A stretch of DNA of 64,000 nucleotides from Varanus komodoensis (Eukaryota > Chordata > Lepidosauria > Squamata > Varanidae). The notes under the pieces are model-generated. The model had not been told where the DNA came from. It saw only the letters and a program-made list of their open reading frames with translations, and made no database searches. Every line of letters starts with the position of its first letter. The stretch's first letter is position 1. The DNA is taken from NCBI RefSeq assembly GCF_004798865.1, contig NW_025336481.1, positions 29,168,863-29,232,862 of the forward strand. Reading direction: 5' to 3'. Positions 44,101-56,600 of the stretch are shown one piece after another. The translations under genes and the position numbers were made by a program.

Positions 44101-47100
44101 AGGCTGCCCATGAAAATGTTGCAACTTAGCAGAGTAACAGCTTTTAAAAGGGTAACTATGTTCGGGTTGGCTCCAACTTTTGTAGGAGCAGAAGTCTAGA
44201 AGGGCACTTTTGCTCCTACAACAGGATGCGCCTGTCTTTCGTTCCTCTTGCTGCCCTAATCCCACAGGAGGAGGTTTGGAGTGGTGTGGAGAACTGCTGT
44301 GGTGAGGGGAAATCAATTCTACTAGCAGATGTAAAGCTCACTGTTCCCTTTAAGAGAATCGTAGGAAATGATCATCTAGCAAATGTGAAAGCAAAACTTA
44401 GCAAAGATTCCCTCAGAGGCTGGTTGTTCTGGCCTGAGTGTTTTGCTGAAATCTTTCATGCACTGGATGTCTTAATAAATGTTAATGGATGCAGAATACA
44501 TGGATATGTCTAAATATTTGTCTAAATGCAATCATAAGTAGCAAACATCACAGGATCCAAGACTTACTCTGCTGCAGTAAAAACAAAGAAATGGCACTTA
44601 TTTATTTAGTTAGTTAGTTTGGGATACGCTAGCATCTGCATCATCAGGTTCATGAAGTGCTCCTTCAACTGGCAGGTCCTTCTTCATCACAAATCCGTGG
44701 TTTTCATCAAGTCTGCTGTATGTCACACTGAATTTCCATTCTTGGAAGAGTCTAAGAACTGGGACACAGCTAGCTTTCTAAACACTGTAGTCTTAGATTT
44801 TGGACCACCTTTTAAAAGCTGCATGGACTACCATTCTTGGCCCAATTCAAAAAGCTAGTGCTAGTCTTGGAAGGAGTGCCTTCTCCCATATGCCCCAAGT
44901 ACTGCAGAGTAGCCCCTTTGCCCACACATATCCATTATTGTGGAACAATGGTTGAGGAACAATTAGTAACCATGAACTTTAGGGCCTTCTGGGTTATAGC
45001 ACTGCTGTTAAGGAACTTCTTCTACAACAAGACTTACTATTTATTTAATTATTTATTTATTTAAAGTTTTTGTATGCCATCCCCTTGCTACATAGCCTTG
45101 GAACGGCTCACACAAATAAATAAATATAATACAAATACAGTTAAAACCTGGAAACACCCCGGCTGCACAATTAAAACCTATAAATATTAAACATTGTTAA
45201 ACTATTGTTTGAATAAAAAGGTCTTAGCCTGGCGCTGAAAAACAAATAACGACGGTGCCAGGTGGACCTCTCTGGGAAGCGCATTCCACAGATGGGGAGC
45301 CACCGCAGAGAAAGCCCTCCTCCGGATACTTTGCCTCCTACTGTCTTTCATGGAGGGTTCCTGGAGGAGGACCTCTGCTGCCAATCTCAGGGTACGGGAA
45401 GGCAAATATGGCTAATTACTTGACTGATTACTTGGCTGATTTTCTTCCACAATTTAGAAAATAGGTAAAAATTGACCTTTTCTGGAGGTTTTTCAGTGTG
45501 GTCTTTTGTCCAGGAAGTTTCAGGAGTATTTAAGAAACCTACTTTAGAACATGATCGTATAGGGCTGGAGCTCTGCATTTGGGTATGATTTTGTTCAGAG
45601 ATTTCTGAAATTTTAACCTGGCAGTTCAGCATGCTAACCACTACACCACATTGTATTAAATATTATCTTCAGTTTGGTATGTGGGGTGGGGGAAAGACGG
45701 GGGTGCACCAGAGATTACGGGACATACATGCATAATTTTTGATTAATAGAAAATAAAGCATACTTTTTCACTTTCTAAACATTTCTATTATTTTTGTTAA
45801 CCTAAAATTAATACAAAGTTAAATACTGAAAGCTGCAAATAATAACCACCAAGATGATTGAGATCATCCTGTAAAATAACTAGATAGGTATATCTTGAAT
45901 ATCACCTGTGTATATTCTTGCACTAGGTATAGTCTTTCCCAAATACAGCCTCTGAGCATGTGGAAATGCCAACACAACTCTTCTTTAAGCCAGGTCTAAC
46001 TTGAGCATAATCTCAAGGTTTGTACAGCAGAGCACAGGAACTGACTCCCCATAATCAGAGATGCTAGACCAAGACTTTTCAGATACTGAGTATCATCTTT
46101 ACACAAGTAGTGAGAAAAGACCATCAATAAGATAGAGTACCATGTCTGATTTAAAAACAAAAATCAGACATGGTACACCCCTCCCCAACAATTTTGCCAT
46201 TGACTTCACCCAGCACCCTGGAAAGATCTTTCTTCTTAATACAAACAGATGGGACATATTGAACTTTAATAAAAATGCAAAGTCTCTTTAATACAGCAGG
46301 ATGTAATGGTCACCCAAAAGGGCACAGAAAGCATACATGAAACATAGCCCTTCTGGGACCTGTCTTTCCAGATCCGCAGTGAGTTTTCTCAGGCAACATC
46401 CTGCACCATTACATCATCTGAGAATGCCAGGTCTAGACTACATCTTTCTGTAAGGCCAGAGAAATCCTTCAACAGCCCTGTGCAGTCCAAAGAGTAAGAA
46501 CAAATTAGCTATTATAAAATAGCAGATTACTCTTTTGGGGGGGAAAGGTCTGAAAAGGCATCTGGTTGGGGCTAGCACTGCACCTGTCTGAAAAAAATAA
46601 CAAGACCAGTTCAAATATTATGAATCTACACAAGCTATGTTTTCATCGCCCGTGTCATCTTGCTTGTTAGATGAAAGGGCTGCAGGCAATATGCCATAGA
46701 TCTTGTTTTTGTGAATGCCAACCTCTCTCCTGAACTTTAGAACTCCAAATGCCCATGGTAGAATAAGTAGCATAATATGACAACGCTGTGTCATACGATA
46801 TAGGTATTGCTAATATGCACAGACCTAATATGCATATTCCTAGCAACCAATGGGAAATTGACCATTTACATTCTCAGTATTCTTCTTCTGTTAGAGTCAC
46901 TTAAAGAGTAAGTATATACCAAAGACCTAAGTCAGCTATATTGCTAAAGGCCCTATCCTATGCATGTTTAGATGGAAGAATTCTTTCAACCCAGACAACA
47001 TGGCTAGATGGAGCATACTGGGAATTGTGGGACTTTTTCTGTCTAAACATGTATAGGAATGTGCCCTGAGATAATAGGGAGAAGGCCCAGTCTTCTTCAG

Positions 47101-47125
47101 TTACAGTCTCCCCAGCTTGCTGAGG

Positions 47126-47160
<35 letters not shown>

Positions 47161-50100
47161 AGGAGGAAAAAGAGCTGGAATTAACAGAGGCCTCTAAACG
47201 ATCAAGGTCACCATGCCAGATTATTTAGCTAGAGCAAGAGGGAGACACCATAGAGCAGAGAAGGTAGAGATTGCTCAGTCCCCATATGAAGGCGTCAGGC
47301 CAAGAGAGCAGACCAGTTAAGTGTCATTTATCTATCTAGCTCTCAGGCAGCATGAGCCACCCTGAGGATAAGGCCAAGTCCTTTCTGAAAACGGAGGGAG
47401 GGAGGGAGAGAATGTTCCAGTTTAGATTCAGCTCCACAAATGGGCAAACAGTGCTCTCATGTCTCAGATCATCACTTGGATGTATGATGTCTGTAGACCC
47501 GCAGAGCTCAGTTTAAAGAAAATAAAGTGTGCTTCTAAAATGTTGCCAAAATATGGTAAATAGGAACAAGCAGGAGAGCGGTGAGACCTGCCCCCAACAA
47601 AGGTGGCCCTCCGTGGATCTTGGGAAATTACAGCCCTGTGAGAATGTCTAAGGAATTCTATTGTTTAAAACCCTTTTTTTTAAATCCTTGGAACTCTCCA
47701 TGAAACAATACTCATTATCCCTAAGGTAATAATCATTGGAAAGTTAAAATTCCCAGGATTCCTTGAGAACTGGCTTAGTTTGTAGTGCAGATATATCCAC
47801 AAGTTCTATCAAGGCTGTGCAAAGATACCACTGCATGTAAGTGGTATCCTACAGGAAGTGAACCTTCAGGAAGTGAACCAACTATGCATACTAACATCTC
47901 AAATACACAACTTGAGTTAACTTAAGAACTTTTTAAAAGGTGCTTCTTTAAAAAAAAGTTGAGGTCAAAACAACATGTCCTACAGGGGTCATATAGTGCA
48001 TTCCTCTTAGGCTGCTTTCTGTGGGATGGATTCTAAAGTGGCAGCTTTGAGAAGTCACAGGAAAGTTTTGTGCTGCCAGATACAACATTATGCCCACTTT
48101 ACATTCACTTACACATAAGTAAGTCAATGCAGCCACAAAGCGCTAACAGCCTTTTTTGCTCCAGAATATACAGAAGAAGAATATCTTTCACATAAACATA
48201 CTCAGAAGCAAGAGAGGGTCAGATGGCATCTCTCACTTTTCGCTTTTCTGTTTCTTATTTCTTACAAGGAAAGGAAAGGAAGGCCTGATCAGGCCTCACA
48301 ATAGAGTCCCTTCATTTCACATAATGCCCTTGGAAGGTGTAATTCTCACCCTACTCAAGCCACTATATATATATATTCTTCCAGTTTCCAGCAGTGGGTA
48401 TCATCAGTAGGTTCATCTGCACATAAGAAAACAGAAAAGGTAAAAAGTATCTTTACCTTTACCAGGTAAGCTTGGCAGTCACTGACATAATCATACTCTA
48501 GTCCATCAAAGGTATAATAATGCCGATCTCCATAGACAGTACATACAGCAGGACAAGGATAGTACGTGCAATTGAATATCCCACGTCGACAAACACTGTG
48601 ATGGGAGACAATCAAGATCCTTTGACTAAACAACCTTTGTGAGCTGAAAACAGGGATGCATGTGCTCTTGCTATGGAACACAGACTGAAGGGAGAATTTG
48701 CAACAGTATAGTCTTCAGAGAGAGGGCAATGTCAGATTACAGAATGTAGGAGAGCAATTCTCTCCCTAAACCAATGAATTTACCATTTGTTTTGCATGCT
48801 TCTGATGGTAAGCACAATATGCAAAAATAAAAAGTACTTTCAGAGAGGTTTGAACAGAGACTGCATCAGCAATTTTAATAAAGGCATGTCACTTCACCAG
48901 CATTTTTAATGGCATTGTAGTATAAACAGTGAAAATTGTATGTCAATTGGCATATATTACACCCAGACTCATCCATGGCATATACCATCAGACAAATCCC
49001 ATAAATGGATTTGTAGAAGCATAAAAATCAAAGTGCTTTGCTTTGTTTTATTCACCTGACACAGTGAATTTATTTATTTTATTAATTTATTGTTACATAA
49101 TTACAGGAGAGTCACATTAACCAACTATAAGAAACAGTTAAACTTTGTGGCCAAAAGCTATTTCAGCTCTACTCACAGATTCTTTAAAAGTAGTAGCTGC
49201 ACCAACAAATACCATTGGAAAATGAAGACAGTCTATAAACCCTACAGTATTTTTTGTTAAGGCTCCATTTTTAAGCTATTTTCATTGTTAGCCCATTCAT
49301 CTATTTTCTTAAATGTTTGATGACTTCCTTCCTATTTTATTACATTTTAAAATGTTATGCTGTTTATTATTGATCATGCTACACAAATCAAAGGTTAAAG
49401 ATATTACATTGTGCAAAATGCAATCCTAAAATTAGTTAAGACATTAAGAACTGTACTGAAGTAACAGGCATTTACCATGTATAACAGGGAGTAGTTATCA
49501 TGTCACCTGACATGTATTCCCAGTCTTTCCAAGTACAGGGACAACTGTCAGGCACATAACATTTTCCTTTATGTTCTGCCATCCTTGAAAGGAACAAAAA
49601 CATGTGATTGAAACTGGAGCCCATTCATAAATATTTTCAATTATCTGTTCATATAAGCTACACAGTTCTGAAACAACTATTGGTTGTTTCACAATGGCAT
49701 TGTAAGTTTAGTTTAGTCCACCACTATCTCATTGTCTACCATAATTTACCAGTGATGATCTTGAACAATGATCCTAGAGAGCTTAACAAAAAAGAAACCC
49801 ACTGTAGTCATTTTTAACCAACTTCATCATTTATATTTAGCTGCTTACATGATATATTCCCCATTAGGAAAAAAAATGATAGCTCTACATTTTCCCTCAT
49901 TGAACCAATCATTCTTTGGGTGAAGGGGAAAGCAGAGTAAAACAGAAACTGACACAGGGAAAATGGCTAGCAGAGAAATCCTATGGTACCCAGAAAGCAC
50001 CTGCGGTGTCACCTTCAAATAAGGTGATCTGATGGTGGATCTCCCCTGCTCCTACCCAGAAGTCTTCCACAAAGGCTCCTTTCTTGTAGCTGGAACTCCA

Positions 50101-50612
50101 AGAATGGAGAGGTGGCTTGCTGGTGGGAGAGCAGGAGCCACCAGATTCACAGCTATTTCCCTGAAGCGCATAGTAGACTGGCTCATGGACTTGTTTAGCA
50201 ATATCTACAGTAAAGGCAGACAAGGCTGCAAAACTTCTTCCTTTCCTCCTGTCCTGCCAGGCCTTCACCAGAAGGACTAAGGTGGGCAAAGGCAGCAGTG
50301 CTGGAGCTCTCCATCTCTGGGGCAATAATGCTATAGCCTCGTACGACACACTTGACCGCCACAAGTACCACAATCCGGCTTGTAGAGAGACCGAAGAATT
50401 CCTTACAGATATACAGTGTTGCATCTAATTTGGCTGTAACATCATGAGTTGTACAAAGCAAAATTAGAGATAACTTTCCTGATATTGCAAGGATATAGGT
50501 TTTGTATGTAACTGTAATGACACTTTTATAGAAAGAAGACTTTGACATTGCTGGATTTACTGGTTTGTCCATGTGTAGTAAGGTCTTTCCAAATCACTAC
50601 TGCCGCTACTAC

Positions 50613-50643
<31 letters not shown>

Positions 50644-53600
50644 ATAAAATCAAAAAACAAAATTATGTCCTGCATTCTATTCTTTGCATTATATTAATGT
50701 TAGCTATCGCACAACACATTGCCACAAGAGGACAACTTTTTGAATTTTGTTTTGTTTTGTTTTTCAAAAAAACAGAAACATGGGAGTTCCAGTTCTAGAT
50801 AGGTTTCATGAACAACATCCAAGGAAATAAAACTAAAAAGATCTTTGCAAAACATTATCTAGTCAGGAGGGGACAGCTTTGCTGCTGTCCTAAGCCTTTC
50901 TTGTTGTTTCTAATGGAGTTCACGAGTGCTCTGAGGTCTCTATGTGTAATATGGTAGCTGAAAAACTCAGCTGAAGGAAAACAAACCCAAAACATAAAAT
51001 ACATATTTGAGAAGACTCCAAAAATGGTGCAGACATGGGATGTATGAATGGATTTGTACCTATAAACCTGCCCCCTGAAACTTCTCACCACACAATATTA
51101 TCCAGAGAAAGAAACATTAATTAAATTCTTAAGTACAGTTTCCTGGTCCAGCACTCTAGCCCTTGGAAGCACTTACCCAGGGGGACAAACACAACCACTC
51201 ACACATGGTGGAGACGGAGCACAGGTGAAGTTCATGGCAAGGTTTGTACAAGATAGCTCACAGTTTACTCCAGCAGATGGCAAGCCAGGCACATGAGATC
51301 GGCAGTCATAGTAAATCTTTTCTTCAGGGCATGGATGAACTACAAATATGAAATGCAAACTGTTATACATGAGATCAGCAGATGCTTAAGCATACTCCTT
51401 GAAATCAGTTGGACTTAGAAGTGCTTATCTTTGCTGCTGTTTTCAACAATATCCATCAATAGCATAGTGTGCTAACTACATTGAAATATTTTTATTTATA
51501 CAATACTTTTAAGTGATTAAAATCCTGCAACTCTTTTAGTTACACTGTGGATTAAAACAGCTCAAAATTGTTTGAGATTGGCAGAGCTTTACAAATCAGA
51601 GATAAATACTGAGACTTTGAAGTAGCACTTGACAAAAAACTTCTTATGTGTAAACGTATACATATTTGAAGTGAATATTGCAGGCATCTGTTAATTTCCT
51701 ACACATGCTAAATTGTTGATCAGCCTTTTTCTGTTCACATCAGACAAGCTGGGATATGAGAAACCCTACAATATTGTACAATTAAATACCAAAGTAATGT
51801 ATATTATAAAATAAATTAGCAAATACAAATCATATTTAGATGAATAAAATAGATTTTACATTTGCTTGACAACCACTGAGACCCAAGAATTTGACAAGGT
51901 TACATCTATACAGATTAATTGTGCAAATGCACACTTACACAGCAATTCTATGGCCCCTAAGATCTCTGACATCAGAGGAAGACATCTGTCTGTGAATCTT
52001 CTCTTTGCTCCTTTGCTTCTCCCAGCTGACACATGCCAGGTTACACTGATGGGTGTGACAAGGAAGGGAAAGGAGAGGAAAGCCCAAGGATCTGCTAGGT
52101 CCTAATACCTGTCAGGCCTCCAACAGAGTGCAACACCTAGACATGTTCTGAGGCATCTAGCAAGAATCTTTTTGAAGACGGTGGGATTGGAAAAGCCTGT
52201 GCCACTCATCCTGTCTTGCCTGGCTCTTGCAAGCAGGCCTTGGAGTGGAACTGAGTCTTCTGTCCATCAGGCATCAATCTTATAGACTGCACCTTAAGAC
52301 TACAACATTAATCTTACTATTTGAAATTAAATACAGCTTGGGGAACGAATGAGAAAAGAAATGACCAGACTTGCAATGGTGATGAACAAATCTGAAGTAT
52401 AGCTAGTTCCTTACAAATATCACCAAAACTGGATAAACATAATAGATTATCTTTATTATTAGATTATTAGATTACTTCTTATCTCGCTTTTTCTCTCTCC
52501 CAAGGCATATAGTCCTTCCCCTTTATATTTTATCCTTACACCATCCTGTGAGCTGGGTTACAGTGAGAATCAATGACTAGCCCAAAGTTACCCAGTAAGC
52601 TTCTTGGCTGAGTGGGGACTAGAACCTGGATCTCTTGAGTCCCAGTCTAGCATTCAAACCATTATGCCACACTGAACTGTGTTCACTGATTTAAGGAGGC
52701 TACGGCGAATGGGGCGGCATAAAAATGTTTTAATAAAATAATAAAAAATAAAAATAAAAAATAAACAAGAATGACTGCTCAGGGCCACCTAGGAAATCCA
52801 TAGATGAGCAGAGCTTTGAATCTGCTCTTCCTGAATCTACAAGAAAGTTGATTGAACAGTATTTGAGAACTCCTCTTAAGAAACATAGGGAATTACCTGC
52901 AGGAACTTCAGCAACTTCAGCACATTTCATAGTTCCATTGAGACACTGGCTAGTCAGTATACAGGAAAAACATACATTTTAATAGATTAATAGATACAGA
53001 TATAGATATGTAAGTATGCAACCCTAAAGTTCAACAGTAAAAATAGTAATTATTTATCATGTGAGTTACTCTCTCCCCCCATCATTCATGTTCATCCACT
53101 GAGCCCTCCTGTTGTGTGGTGCTGCTAGTTAACAGCAGATTGATCACAGAAGGGCCATATTCATTCACAATGTAATCTGGTGTTACTGAGACATGGGTGG
53201 CTCAGCTGGGTTGAGCTGACCTTTCCCATCTCTGCCCACCTGGACACTTGGTACAGCATCAACATAATCCAATGGGCAGGCAGTGTAGCTGTCATTCACA
53301 GGAGCTCCATCTTTCTCACTTGGTCTTGGAGTGCACCTTGACAAGTCACACTTGCTGCTGAGTCATCAAGACGGATTTGGCATGCCATCCTGTTGTCCAG
53401 CAACCTCCCTGTTGGAGCTGGCTCAAGTGGTTTCAGCTGCGGTGCTGAAGGAACCCAGAATGCCAATTTTGGCTGACTTTAATTTCCATGCTGAGGCTAC
53501 CTCTGGAATCCCAGCTCAGGATTGCGTAGCCTCCACGATAACCACAGAGTTTTTTCAGCTTGTCACTATGCCAACATATGAAGCAAAGCATACCCTTGAT

Positions 53601-56600
53601 TTGGTCTTTGCTCCAAGGTGAGCAGTAAGGTGAGTAGACTGAAAATTGCAGAGGAGGAGGCAACCTCATTGTTAGGAGCAGACCATTTCCTGGGGCGCCG
53701 AACTCAAGGAGTTATTTATGTTCCATGATGAAGCAGGGGGCTGGGATTTGGATGGTTTTTCCCATTAGACTGATGAAATCTTACCGATTTCAGAAAGCTC
53801 TTGGGCATTTTCAGCAGAGAGCCAAGACCCTCAGTGTTCCATAATGAGACATGGAGGGCCACTGATACCATTGTACCCAATTGCCTTCTGCAGTACTATA
53901 GAACCTGCCCTCCTCCTTGTTCTACTGGGGAGCTGTGGCTGGTGAAACAGGCTGGACACTGACTAGAGCAAAATGGAGTAAGACTCAAAGGCAAGATAAG
54001 CATACTCTAGGGAACATGATCGTGTCTCTTATTTGGCAGTGTGGGCAGTGAAAAGGCTTCACTTCACTGCTCCATTGTAGCTACAAGCAGCTACTCACTG
54101 CTTTCTCAGGTGGTCTAGGGGCTGGCCAACAAATGGGGCCCTGGTCCTCTCTAAGACCCACTGTGACCCTTTTTCCTGGCACTCTGGGGACAAAATTGCT
54201 CACTGCAAATAACACTTTTGTTATTGCAGCTCAGTGGAGGTCTTGGTGCTACCATCTACTTAATTTTTTGAGATTAATTTTAGTTGCAGATGCCTGATGA
54301 TGTGGACAAGACACTTACAACTCTGCACCTGACCACATGGCCTCTCAATTTTTACCCTTACTTCCTAATAAAAACTAGCTGAGAGGACATGACTGCACAG
54401 GGCCAGGAAATTGTAAATCCATCACTAGGTGAAGGATTGGTTCCTAACTATCCTTCAGGAGGCAGTAATGGAAGCACTTCTGGAGAAACCTGATAATATC
54501 TTACAATTGCTGCCCAGTTGCAAATCCCCCTTTCTTATAAAAATTTCTTGACAAAATTGTTGACAGGCAGTCTTGGAGACTACTGATTATTGGTATTTGA
54601 TGCCTTCTAAACACTTCATTTCAGGAAGATGTCCTTGAATGACCAGCCATGTTTTTATTGATTTGTTTTAAATATATGGTTTTGTCATTTTACTCTGTTT
54701 TTTAGTTGTTTAGTGCTCCAAAATCTATACTCATCTGCTTTAAATATGTTCATAAAGAGAAAAATCATAAGGCAATGTTTGAAAGGTTAACATATTTTTA
54801 AATAATGCAACTAAAGGCAATACAATTTAGGGAGGTAATAGTCAATGAATACTAAATCTCAAAAACATTGGCTTTTGTATAATTGCATTTAATCCTGGTT
54901 TTTCAAGTTTAGAGAACTTGTACTGAGAGATACAACTCAGTTGCTGTTTGATTCAGGGCCAGTTCAGATGGCTGTTCCTATTTATCCTATATTTATATTT
55001 ATTTATCCTCTCTCTTTCTCCCTCCCTCTCTCTCTCCCCACCACCCTCCACACACACAGACACAGACACACACACAGACACACACACACACACAATCTCC
55101 ATCCACTTGGCTGATTTGTAAAGGAGTAGACACTGGTGTATTTGTTATGCTTTTTTGATACATCAGGACAAGCCCCTGATCTTTTGAAGATGGTATCAGT
55201 ATTACTGCTGTTTTGCCAGGATCAGACCTTAGTCAAAGTCTGACTAGGTAGGACTGGTTAAACCTAGCATATCCAGGTAGGACTGGAAAAAATCCTGCCT
55301 GAAACTTTAGAAAGCAGCAGCTAGTCAGTGTCCATCACACTGGGACAAGGGTATGACTCATTATAGAGAGGATTCCTGAGTTCCTGCATTCCATGGGGAA
55401 CTGACTTGCACATAAACTGGTTAGAGCAGTGATGGCAAAACTTTTAGAGACCAAGTGTCCAAACTGCAACCCAAAACCCACTTATTTATTGCACATTGCC
55501 AACTCTGCAATAAAACCTGAAAGCTGAGGTCTTAGTTTAGAAAAAACAGACAGTCCAAGCAAAAATATATATCATTGGCAGCGCACTGACCAGCCATGCA
55601 AAAACTCAGATGAGTCAGGGCATGTGACGTCATCGCTGGGCGCTGCTACTCCTTTCCGAGCATGTGCATGGCCCCTGTGTGTGTTGTTATCTGATGGTCA
55701 GCTGCTGGGGCGAGGCTGGGGCGACTTGGCTCACATGCTGACAGAGAGGGCTCTGTGTGCCCGCTGTAGCACGCCTGCCATAGGTTCGCCACTACTGGCC
55801 TAACCCTACCCAGCTGCACTCCCCTAACCTTAATATAGGGGTAATGTACCATTGAAAGGGATGATTTTGAAAAAATCCTTCCTTGAGTTGCTTTTTCTAC
55901 ACAGCTCATCATTCCGGCCCATTCTAAACACACTCCAATCATCAAAACCATGCCAGGACACCTCGTTTTTGTAACCCTACCCCTACCCTGGTGCACAACC
56001 CTAACCCTAATATAGGGCTAAAGGTCCATTGAAAACACCCCTAACCCTAATATAGGGGTAAAGTTCCATTGAAAACAATACAATTTTGAAAAAGCCTTCC
56101 TTGAGTAGCTTTTTCTACACAGCTCATCATTTCTGCCCATTCTAAACACATTCCAACTATCAAAATCATGCCAGGACACCTCGTTTTTGTAACCCTAACC
56201 CTACCCTGGAGCACACCCCTAATCCTAATATAGGGTGAAAGTCCCATTGAAAAGAGGGCAATTTTGAAAAAGCCTTCCTTGAGTAGCTTTTTCTACACAT
56301 CTCAGCATTTCTGACCATTCTAAACACATTCCAACCATTAAAAACATACCAGGACACCTCATTTTTCTAACTTTAACCCAGTAATGGTGAACCTTTTAGA
56401 GACCAAGTACCCAAACTGCAACTCAAAACCCACTTATTTTTTGCAAAGTGTAAACACTGCAATAAAACCTGAAAACTGAGGTTTTAGTTTAGAAAAAACA
56501 ACTTACAGCCAGTCCAAGCAAATATATATCATTGGCAGCACACTGACCAGCCATGCAAAAGCTCAGACGAGTCGCAGTCAATGAGGCGTGGTTTGTGACA

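Larger units (their letters stand above)
37848..48462 (-). other. Longest OTOG intron, 10.6 kb
   Basis: It separates the first and second VWD3 exons. It holds palindromic MITEs (38476, 39598), a CR1-like fragment (39730), a palindromic 'agtaagcccc' half (42760), an L2 3' end (45045), a 16-bp hairpin (46137), a (GAACCA)n tract (47124) and a GGGA run near 47391-47406. Stretches 40000-42700 and 42830-45000 show nothing I can assign, and I find no missing exon: the phases of the flanking exons already agree. Confidence 0.7.

Noticed and set aside
49504-49508. GT at the start of GTGACA as donor of the D' end exon
   Set aside because: It gives the wrong phase for the VWD3 start exon and drops the conserved TPCYTC motif.
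55798-56378. Interstitial telomere or chromosome-fusion scar
   Set aside because: The ccctaa runs are short, interrupted and embedded in a 180-bp satellite unit bounded by hAT ends, so a simple fusion scar is not supported.
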